Below, piece after piece: positions 47,438 through 55,985 of a DNA stretch of 64,000 nucleotides. Within the stretch, counting starts at the first letter, position 1. Each line of letters starts with the position of its first letter. The position numbers and the translations under genes were made by a program. The notes under the pieces were generated by a model. It was not told the origin of the DNA and made no database searches. It saw only the letters and a list, made by a program, of their open reading frames with translations. The stretch covers positions 26,227,926 to 26,291,925 of the forward strand of contig JAMXIF010001253.1 of the NCBI GenBank assembly GCA_028583685.1. The letters run 5' to 3'. The stretch comes from Petaurus breviceps papuanus. Taxonomy: Eukaryota; Chordata; Mammalia; Diprotodontia; Petauridae.

Positions 47438-49360
47438 CCGTGTTTCCCCGATAATAAGACCTATCCCGAAAATAAGCCCTCCCCTTACTGTGTAAGATTC
47501 CTCTAAAATAAACCCTCCCCTGAAAATAAGCCCTATTGAGATTGCTACTGTAGTGAAGGTGATCCCCTGTGCTACACGCTACATTACGGTACCCTCTGTA
47601 TGCACCGTCCCCCCTCCCCCCGGTGAAACGCACACCGCGTTCCGAGCTGCATCCAATCAGAGCTGCAGCAGTGAGCGCGTCATCCTGTTCTTCCCCAGTG
47701 ATTTGCTTGCTGGCGCCATTAAGAGCAGTGCCATGGAGGAGAGCTGAGGCAGGACAACATAAAAACCCGGTATGTAAGCGGGAGTGAGGGGGCATGATGG
47801 AGGATAAAAAGGGCATGATGGAGGATAAAAGAAGAACTCAGGGGGCATGATGGAATGAAAAGAAGGGCTGATGGTCATAATTTTATTATTCTGTCTGTTT
47901 TGACCCCCAGACATGAGTACAAAAAGGAAGAGCTATACTGTTGAGTATAAGAAAGCAATTGTAGAGGAGTCACATGGCAAGAATCTTGCAGTTTTCTGTA
48001 AAGAAAAACTTTTGGATCCTCGAATGGTCAGAAAATGGAGAGCAGATTATAATAACCTCAATCAACAGGTGGATGAGGGAAAAGGGAAAAAGCGCAGGTC
48101 TGGATCAGGTCGGCAGCCCTTATATCCTGACTTGGAGATCCTCATTGGTGAATGGATTGCTGACAGGAGAGCAAAGGCCTTGGTTGTGCGCAGGGCTGAT
48201 ACGGTATTCAAGCATTTGCCCTTTCAATGGCACCAGAGTTTGAAATGGTCTCAGAAGGATTCAAAGCATCACAACACTGGTTGGGCGGTTTCCTTCAACG
48301 GTATGAACTGTCCCTAAGAAGATCAACAACACTGTTTAAGCTGGAAGATGCTGAAGTTATTAAATGTGCACTTGCATTCAAGTCCTTTATTGATAGGATT
48401 GACATTTCCAAGTACCAAACCTGCAATATGATTGCTATGGATGAAACTGCAGTGTTTATGGGACAAGGATCTCAAACAACAATTCATCACAGGGGTGCAA
48501 CGTCAATCTACATTCCCACCACTGGCTATGAAAGTGCATGGGTCACCTGTGTTTTGGCAATTCGTTTGGATGGAAAGAAAGCCACACCTGTAATCATCAG
48601 TAAGGGCAAGAAAGATAAGATTGAACGTGTATCTGGCATTTACATTCTTGAAACCGAAAAAGCCTGGTGTACACAAGCTGTTATAAGAAAGTGGGTTGAT
48701 TTAATGCTGCCATTTGTTATGTGAGGTAACCAAAGAGGTCTGATAGTCTCGGATTCAGCCAGCACTCACCACGCTAAAGAAATGAAGAACTTCCTTGCAG
48801 AGAGAAGAATAGATCAAGTAATGATTCCTGCAGGAGTGACTGCCTATCTCCAGACCCTTGATATTGCAATAAACAAGCCATTCAAGGACGATTTGCGCAT
48901 GGAAGTCAATGACTACATTGAAAATAGAATGGAAAGAAATCAGCATGGAAACTTTGTGAAGCCCTGTCTGCAAGAAGTCGTGACTTGGGTGAAGAAGTCA
49001 TGGGATAAAATTACTGACAGCTGTGTCACCAAGGCACTACGAGCAGGTTACCTGGACAAGACATATTCATTTAAAGAGAGCTATATTGCTGGACATGACA
49101 GATTGGGTCCACTTCTTCTGAAGGAAATGGAGGCACAAGACATCCAGGACGGAATTCAGGGTATGGACACTTATGACGATGTTGTTGAAAAAGATGACAT
49201 GATCATTATTGAATAAAGGTACATTTTTTTGTTCACATTTACCTGTTTATTAAAATTGCTGTCAATGTTCATTAAAATAAGCCCTCCCCTGAAAATAAGC
49301 CCTCTGGTGTTTTTCTGTCAAAAAAATTAATAAGACAGTGTCATTATCGGGGAAACACGG
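47438..49360 (+). mobile_element. pogo/Tigger-like DNA transposon (Tc1/mariner superfamily), nearly complete
   Basis: The 18-bp terminal inverted repeats CCGTGTTTCCCCGATAAT match perfectly at 47438-47455 and, reversed, at 49343-49360. The right flank begins TA, as expected for this superfamily; the left flank is CA, probably a mutated TA in a TA/CA tract. The element is 1,923 bp with a single transposase gene. Near both ends lie direct, not inverted, copies of a 31-bp motif (47504-47534 and 49273-49303). It is inserted between the post-ORF1 region and the last 3' block of the HAL1, so it is younger than that HAL1. The perfect termini and two-lesion transposase suggest a fairly recent copy. 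Confidence 0.92.
47913..49216 (+). pseudogene. pogo-family transposase, one frameshift and one stop
   Basis: The frame opens MSTKRKSYTVEYKKAIVEES at 47913 with a psq-like helix-turn-helix. A CENP-B-type DNA-binding region follows (RRSGSGRQPLYPDLEILIGE, WIADRRAKALVVRRAD). A one-base loss within about 48201-48204 shifts the frame. Downstream sequence (GIQAFALSMAPEFEM, QHWLGGFLQRYEL) leads into the DDE_1 catalytic domain. The first Asp is in MDETAVF (48440-48442), the second in LIVSDSAS (48752-48754) and the third in LDIAINKPFK (48860-48862), with 35 residues between the second and third. A TGA at 48722-48724 interrupts it just before the second Asp. The C-terminus is acidic (DDVVEKDDMIIIE) and stops at 49214-49216. 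The expected intact length is about 434 residues, normal for the family. All three catalytic Asp codons remain. Confidence 0.9.
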
Positions 49361-49670
49361 TATATATATACACACATATATATATATACATATATGTATA
49401 TATATATATATACTATTATTAATACTATCTTACATGTAATTGGGAAATAAGATATACAGGCCCTGAGGCATAGATATCCACTGGAAAAGTAGAAAGGGGT
49501 ATGGGAGAAAATATGGGAGAGAACAGATTGGAGTAGGGGATATCCTGTGGGACTGCTATTTTTGAGGGGTGGGTAGGGGAAAAATGGGGAGAAAATTTGT
49601 AACTCAAAATCTGGCGGAAACGATGTAAATAAGAAGTTAATAAAGCATTTGAAATAAAATTTTAAAAAAA

Positions 49671-51515
49671 GATTTTTCTTCAATCCCATATACTCAGTCC
49701 CCATGCTTTTTCACTTGTGCTAAGGAGTTATTTATTAGAATTTAGGGCTGCTGTTCAATTCCTAGTGGGCAGATGTTCTCATATTACAGAAATACTCCCA
49801 CAATCAACAACACTTGGCTGCCTTGCCAATAATCTCTACTGAGAATTAAAGGGAGAAACAAAGTAGAAACTTATCCCTTACCTCTTCCAACTCCCCTTTT
49901 TGCACTAGAAGGATTTGTTTTGGACACTATTGGGAATGTCTGTCTTAGAACCAGCACTAACTGATCAGTTTTTATTGATCAAGACCACAAACATTTATGG
50001 ATTTCAATCTTGAATCGAACTTTAAAACTAAAGTTTTTCTTAAATTCTGTAGCTAATTTTGTGTATTAAACATACAAACAGGTATATACACACATGCATA
50101 AATGTGGAAATATTAAAGACCAATATTATAGGTGAGTGTAATTTCTATATTATATGGAACAGCAATAGTAGAGATCGAGATGGAGATGGATTAACAATGA
50201 CAGAGCACAATGTAAGACATTCACTTTTAACTAGAGATGTGATCATTTATACAATGGTTATGAAAGTTAATTGGTGTTAAAAACATCACAGAGCAACAGA
50301 CTAAGAGGTGAACAAGCTGAGTCAGAGATGTTAAGCCATTTTTACAAGGTTACGCAAGTATCAAGTTGAACAAACAAAATTGACCCTGAGATCCTCTCTT
50401 TCCACTGACTGTGTAATCACACTGTTTTCAAAATCCATTAAAAAAGGAGGGAAATCCAAAATTATGAATGGTACATCATAAAAGGCATCCCCTTTTCATT
50501 TTGCTTCACACCTTCCACTGAAGTCCATCATTGTTGCTTCAGAATATTGGGAAGAGTTATCAATATTGAGAATTATCAATGGCTATTCAAATGGGGCACA
50601 AGCTGTGGAAGGCTCCCACAAGCTATAAAAGGCTTTGAGCACAGACCTGCTGATAAATTGCATGTTTATTGTTGTTACTGTTTTCTTTTCTTTTCTTTTT
50701 TTTACTGTGAACTCAACAAGCATTTCAATAAAGAACAAGGAAGACAACTTCATAAAAAACTAAAAATATAAACTAAAAAAAAATAAGAAATATACGTATG
50801 CACGAGACATTTCAACAGTTTATAAAAAAACATACTATGTCCCCTTCTGTACTTCATTTTATTTCCTTTGATTCATTTATTTATTTTATTGATGATTTTT
50901 TTTCTTATGTCCATTACTACCCATTAATCTAATCATTCTTTACCTCCCATGGTATCATCCCTTGTAACAAATATGTTTGCCTTGTGCTGAGTAGCAGTCC
51001 AAAAGAAGCTAGGGATTACTATCAGAGGGGTCAGTTTTTTCAGGCAATTTTATCTTTTTTTTTCCCTAACCACAGTCAAACTCATCAAACTATACACTAA
51101 AGTATTAGTACACTTTGACGAGCACCAGCATATGTACTGATTGCTCATACTGACAAAGTCAAGGATCCCTGAATTCAATGTCACCAAGCATATCTGGATG
51201 TGATAATTATTCAATTTGGTTCAACAAAGAAACAAATAATTATAAAACAACTATTACATGAATATTACTATACAAAGTATTTTAGTTGATTTTAATAGGA
51301 ACTCTGTTTCAACTTGCTGTTTGCAACTACCCTCTAAAAATAACTCCATATTCAACTCTCTGTTACCAACAAGGATACAAATAGTTGAAAGTCAACAAAT
51401 AGAGGACTAATGAAGCACCATTGATTCTGGATGTTAAAGCCCCGCTATCTACTGAGCTTGTCACCATCATATGTCATGGGGAGGTGGCTGCTTAAAGGAG
51501 CTAAGTTTAGAGGCA
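49671..51515. other. Mostly unassigned; possible MIR remnant at about 50290-50420
   Basis: The remnant reads 'cagagcaacagactaagagg', 'gttaagccatttttacaagg', 'ttgaccctgagatcctctct', compatible with a decayed reverse MIR. The rest has no feature I can support. Confidence 0.4.
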
Positions 51516-51814
51516 GCTTATTTGTCATTGTATGTTAACATTACCATTTAGGTATCACAAGAGGTTCAGGCCTCCTTCACTCTCAAGGATCCATGTAGGT
51601 CACTATTCTTTTAAAAAGACGAGGGAGTTAGCCCTGCTACTATCCCTGTCAACACTGCTTCCCTGCTTTCATAAATATTCCTAGCACCTCAATGAAAATG
51701 TGATCAGTGATATCCTTATCACATGACTACTAAAGTCTACTCTCTGACCTCTGACCTAATAAACTAAGTCCCCCATCAGCTGGCATTTCTATTGTCCTAT
51801 GTCCAGCAAATTGT
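51516..51814 (+). repeat. 299-bp dispersed repeat, copy 2
   Basis: Ungapped partner of 46373-46671. Both begin 'gcttatttgtcattgtatgt' and end 'ccagcaaattgt'. Outside these limits the two loci differ on the left. On the right, both run into TA/TG-rich sequence after a short unshared segment here ('tcttttctgctcca'). The AATAAA-like signal is 'taataaac' here. A (TG)n tract follows at about 51836-51863. Confidence 0.75.
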
Positions 51815-51830
51815 TCTTTTCTGCTCCATG

Positions 51831-51863
<33 letters not shown>

Positions 51864-52409
51864 ATCATTCACTTAGTTCAGAGGAAAAAGTCAGCATCAT
51901 GAACTTTGAAGAAGCTACAAACAGAAATTACAAGCATAAAAAATACAGATAGAAAATAACACAAATCAAAAGACAAGGTCTGACCAAAGCTATACATACA
52001 TAGTTATCAGAGAGAGAAGCACCAACATCTGGGGTTTTCAAAGCAGGAGGAAGGGGAGGATCCTTAACAGCTATCCAGAGACTTGTCTGGCTAAATCTCA
52101 TGAACACTCTTCCAATGAGTGAGCCCCAAACCAAAATCTATTCTCAGAGTAAATTTATACAATTCTTCAGAATCAGAGGGCATCACAACCCTTATGACCT
52201 AATACCTAATTACAAAGCAACAAAAAGTGTGGGCCTTCCTGAAAAACAAGCCTCCCCTAATCAAACTTCTCTTGTTGGGTTCCACATGAGGCCAATTAAT
52301 GGGGCAGGGAAGATCTTCAACTCCCATTAACATTATACCATGTAGGAAATGAGCTCAGATACCAACTAATTCATCTCCTTATTTTGTTAATGAAGACCAT
52401 GGAAGATAC
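51864..52409. other. No recognisable feature
   Basis: No repeat or gene recognised. Confidence 0.45.
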
Positions 52410-52414
52410 CTGCC

Positions 52415-53727
52415 TGTGATAGTAATGGCATTTAAAGATTCCCCCTGTATTGGCTTGGTTTTCAAATTGATTGTGTTAAAACCCAGAGCTTGTTAATCCC
52501 ACCTGTGGGATGGACTTGTTTATGTGAAAAGAGAGTCCTGAACTGGGAGGAGTGGATGACATAGATTTGGAGAGACAAGAGAGAGGCAGAAGAACTTTTT
52601 GGAAGCAGCACCTCGTGGAGGCAGAGAGAGACAGAGAGCATTGCTGAGTGCCACTTTGAATTGCCCTGGACTTTTGAGACCTGCCCCCTGAGCTGCCAAG
52701 GACTGAGGAGACATGGCTGTTTTGCTGGTACTCTGTCTGTCTGTTTTGATGTTGTTTTGCCAGATTTGTCCACTGGTGAAAGACAGTCCTGTTGAAGAAG
52801 TCCTGGAACCTGGCTGTTGGCTAAGAGCTCCTGAGACTGTCCTGCAGACAGAGAGTGAATGCTGTCCACTGGTGAAGGACAGTGCTGTTGTTGCAGGGGT
52901 CTGGGAACCTTTCTGTTGGTTCAGAGCTACTGAGACTGTCCTGCAGACAGAGAGTGAATGCTGTCCACTGGTGAAGGACAGTGCTGTTGTTGCAGGGGTC
53001 TGGAGACTGTCCTGCAGACAGAGTGAATACTGTCCACTGGTGAAGGACAGTGCTGTTGTTGCAGGGGTCTGGGAACCTTTCTGTTGGTTCAGAAGCCCTG
53101 AAGAAGGATTTTCTTGTTGTATGTTTACAGAAATCCTGGGAGAGGGTTTTGCTAATGTTTTCAGGGGTTCTAGGACTGTTCTACAGACAGAGGATGAATT
53201 AGTGAAGAGACTGGCAATGTATCTTGTGGCCTTGGTAAGCCTTGTCTCCCCAGGAACTAAGATTGCTGAGAACTTGCCTCATGTCAAGATGAAGAAAAGA
53301 CCTCCATTTGGGTATTAAGTGCTGTGCTTAAACTTGATGTAACTCTGGGGTAGATTCAATTGTGATCCAGGGGTGGGGAACTTTTGACCTTTTTGTGTTC
53401 TATGGTTGAACAAATGAATGTACTTTACTTATGTTTGGAAACTAATCTCCATTTGAGAAGAGGGGCTTTGTGGTGGACTAAATGAAGGTATAGCCTAGGG
53501 GTGGAGAAGTATTTAGACCAGGGACTTTGTAATTGATTGAATGATTGGAAGGTCCTGGGGTGGGGTAGTACTTAGAGATTATTTAATCACTCTTAGTAAA
53601 TGCTGTATTTTGAATGATGTCATGTTTTGATCTTCTCTGTTCTTGGTTGGTCACTGAATAAAATGGAGAGCACCTCTGCTGGTATTTTGAACCTTGGGAA
53701 GTTGCCTTTCCTTGGCATTACATTACA
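52415..53727 (+). mobile_element. Solo LTR of an endogenous retrovirus (LTR copy 3)
   Basis: Starts TGTGATAGTAATGGC and ends GGCATTACATTACA, with the 5-bp target duplication CTGCC at 52410-52414 and 53728-53732, so the limits are exact at 1,313 bp. The 5' start resembles that of LTR copy 1, and a later segment ('taagccttgtctccccagga' here, 'taagccttgtcttaccagga' at 35509) is shared with LTR copy 2. Otherwise the body differs, so it is a related but distinct subfamily. It contains a tandem repeat array and a 'gaataaaatgg' polyadenylation-type site near the end. No internal region is present. It is a fossil that looks whole as a solo LTR. Confidence 0.85.
52769..53105 (+). repeat. Tandem repeat array inside LTR copy 3
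   Basis: Four successive units each start 'tccactggtgaa' at 52769, 52865, 52964 and 53033, with lengths 96, 99 and 69 bp and a partial last unit. All complete lengths are multiples of three, so the 201-codon open frame over 52713-53318 repeats a 33-residue motif (CPLVKDSAVVAGVWEPFCWF...). Units 2, 3 and 4 are nearly identical, which points to recent duplication or homogenisation. Confidence 0.85.
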
Positions 53728-53734
53728 CTGCCTG

Positions 53735-53825
53735 ACATAAGCTCACACATGCAGTAAATGGCAGAGGTGGGACTTGAACACAGATTCTTTGATCTTAGAG
53801 CCAGCATTTTTCCCAGTGTGTCACA
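53735..53825 (-). repeat. MIR fragment, reverse orientation
   Basis: 'gtaaatggcagaggtgggac', 'ttgaacacagattctttgat' and 'agagccagcatttttcccag' are the reversed MIR B-box and flanking parts. Confidence 0.6.
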
Positions 53826-54559
53826 CTGACATCAATAACTACAGAATCACAGAATGATAGGATGCAAGAGCTGGAAGAGACCTAAGACATTTTGTAGCCC
53901 GCCATGTTCCTCCACAGTAATCCCCTATTCTATATCCCAAGCAAGTGGTCTTTCAGGCTTTGACTGTGCTCTTGGGAAACCTCTTTCTATTGATAATTAC
54001 CTTTACTAAATCCTGTATCTCTTTCTTTCATGCTCTTTCTATTTTCTTTCATCATGGAAACTTGGATTATTTTTCCCACGAAAATTATTTCCCACTGCAT
54101 GCCTATTCAGTGCTGCTGGTTTCTCCTTGCATTTATTCCACTTTAACATGAAGGGCAAGAAGCAGTAGGTAAATATTAAAGCAAAGTTACCAATATCAGC
54201 TTGATATGGTGGTGGAGAGTATAGAAGGAATAAAAGGAAATGTAAATAAACAAGAATGTTCTGCTTTAAGAGACTCTGGTTTGCTACTCCTTAGAATTAT
54301 TTAAATAGGCTGTGACAACTTATCAGGAATGCTATAGTGGAGATACTTTTTCTGTATGAGTTGGACTGGATGACTGCAATGGCCCCTACAACTCTCAAAT
54401 TCTGTGAAATGCTATAGACACAATGAGCCAGAAGAAACAGCTGTCACTTTGGTACATACCAGCAAGCCCAAACTTTCTGTATGTCACAACCTATCCTTTC
54501 AGGTTTATTCTGTCTATATAACTCTACTTGGATCCATTTAACAAGTCTCCAGATATACT
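53826..54559. other. Possible old MIR-like tails, otherwise nothing
   Basis: 'agctggaagagacctaagac' (about 53869) and 'gttggactggatgactgcaa' (about 54360) recall the ends of long mammalian MIR-like SINEs, but neither copy can be bounded. Confidence 0.35.
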
Positions 54560-54815
54560 ACTAATAATAATATAATTCAAATTTAGGAAGTATTTTAATG
54601 TTTGTAAAGCATTTTATCTATCTATATTGATTCTCACAACCACCCTGTAAGGTAGATGTTGCTATTAGCCCATTTTACAAGTGAGAGAAGTGAGACTAAA
54701 AGGCTAATTACACAGTTTAGAAGCTGTGTAATCCCATATTAGGGGTTAGGATTAGGACAGGTTTCAAATCCATATCTTCCTAACCTTAAGACCACTAAGC
54801 CATTCAGCCCCCTCA
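54560..54815 (-). repeat. MIR-like SINE, reverse orientation
   Basis: 'tgtttgtaaagcattttatc', 'cacaaccaccctgtaaggta', 'gcccattttacaagtgagag' and 'aagaccactaagccattcag' give the full reversed order of a MIR. Confidence 0.7.
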
Positions 54816-54849
54816 GATCCCTCTCACTTTTCTGAAAGAATTAAATACC

Positions 54850-55985
54850 AGAGCCAAGATTGCAGAGAAAAAGCAGGAATTTGCTTGAGCTCATCCCCCA
54901 ATTACCTCCAATACCTGTAAAAAAAATTACTCTAAAAAAATTTTAGAGGTACAGAACCCACAAAATGACATAGAGAAATACATCTTCCACTGAAGACAGC
55001 TGGCAGGCCAAGAGAAAGGGTCTATCACACCCAGTCTGGGAGCAGAGTGCAGTCCCACGGGAGCCATGTTGGCACAGACCAGTGGAATAGACCAGGCTAG
55101 AGAAGACCTCCTAGGGCTAAATCAGTGTCAGCTATGGCGGTTTCCAGAATTCTCAATGTACAAATGCCAAGGAGAAAGTAAAATGTCAACAGGGAAACCC
55201 TGTTGAACCTGGGTGAGAGAAGAGTGCAGTCAGGCACTTGTCCTCAGGATGGCAGAGGTGGTAGCAGTGGCAGCAGCAGCAGGGGCAGCAGCTGCTTCCT
55301 GAGCTCCATGCCCACAGATGGTGGGGGGACCAATGGCTGACCAGAGGACAACTACAGGAATCTCTTTGCTGGCATTGAGGCAGCATTCTCTTGTTTTTCC
55401 CCTGCTTGGATCTGGGGCTTGGATGATAGTCCTGGGGCGAGGAGGAGCACTGCTATGGCAGAGCATGTGGCAGCTGTGTAGAGGGTGTCTTCCTCATAGT
55501 TCTGAGGCAGGTGCCTAGAAGTAGCTCTGACAAAAGCTGTGCAAAACTCCAGAAATTTGGGATACAGTACTTTCCACTCTGGAAGCAGAGTTCTACTATG
55601 ACAAAGAACTCAAAAGTTAAGTAATTGGCTGGGAAAATGAGCAAACAGAGACAAAGAAAAAAAATTATAGAATCCTTCTTTGGTGACAAAGCAGATCAAA
55701 ACATAGAATGAGAAGAAGACAACAAAGTCAAAACTCTTGCATCAAAAGACTCCAAGACAAATATGAATTGGTTGCAGGTCATGGAGGAGCTCAAAAAGGA
55801 GTTAGAAGTACAGGGAAAATTGGGAAGAGAATTGTGAGTGATGCAAGAAAATCATGAAAAACAAGTCAATAGTTTGCTAAAGGAGACCTCCAAAAAACTG
55901 AAGAAATTAGCACCTTAAAATGTAGACTACCTCAAATGCAAAAAGAGGTCCAAAAAGCCAGTGAGGACAAGAATGTCATAAAAAG
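54850..55985 (+). mobile_element. HAL1 outer copy, 5' part
   Basis: Begins with the HAL1 5' end ('gccaagattgcagagaaaaa'), passes through the 5' untranslated region with the typical 'cctgcttggatctgg' motif, and enters ORF1 near 55,638 (MSKQRQRKKKIIESFFGDKA). ORF1 has several disruptions. It breaks off within the coiled coil at 'gtcataaaaagctgag' where the next HAL1 begins. The segment at 58851-60490 resumes at the matching ORF1 position. Confidence 0.8.

Larger units (their letters stand above)
44405..49670 (+). mobile_element. HAL1 (half-L1) with intact ORF1, interrupted by two younger elements
   Basis: The order is: 5' untranslated region (about 44405-45106, GC-richer than the surroundings); ORF1 (45107-46168); a (TA)n tract; a purine-rich region; and a final 3' block (about 49430-49670) with 'tgtaattgggaaataagata', 'gagaaaatttgtaactcaaa' and an A-rich end. 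ORF2 is absent, and the same organisation recurs in the other HAL1 copies here, so this is a true half-L1 rather than a deletion product. A 299-bp repeat (46373-46671) and a pogo-like transposon (47438-49360) lie inside it, and a 100-base gap of N follows a (GT)n tract. Without these inserts it would be about 3 kb. Confidence 0.88.

Noticed and set aside
47238-47816. Frames of up to 183 codons across the N gap.
   Set aside because: They consist of (GT)n and undetermined bases; the sequence inside the gap is unknown.
52462-52869. A 135-codon antisense frame in LTR copy 3.
   Set aside because: It overlaps the start of the tandem array on the opposite strand and has no motif.
53221-53250. A splice-donor-like 'ggtaagccttgtctcc' in LTR copy 3.
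   Set aside because: The similar segment in LTR copy 2 reads 'ttaagccttgtcttac', which lacks the GT, and no downstream exon or internal region is present.
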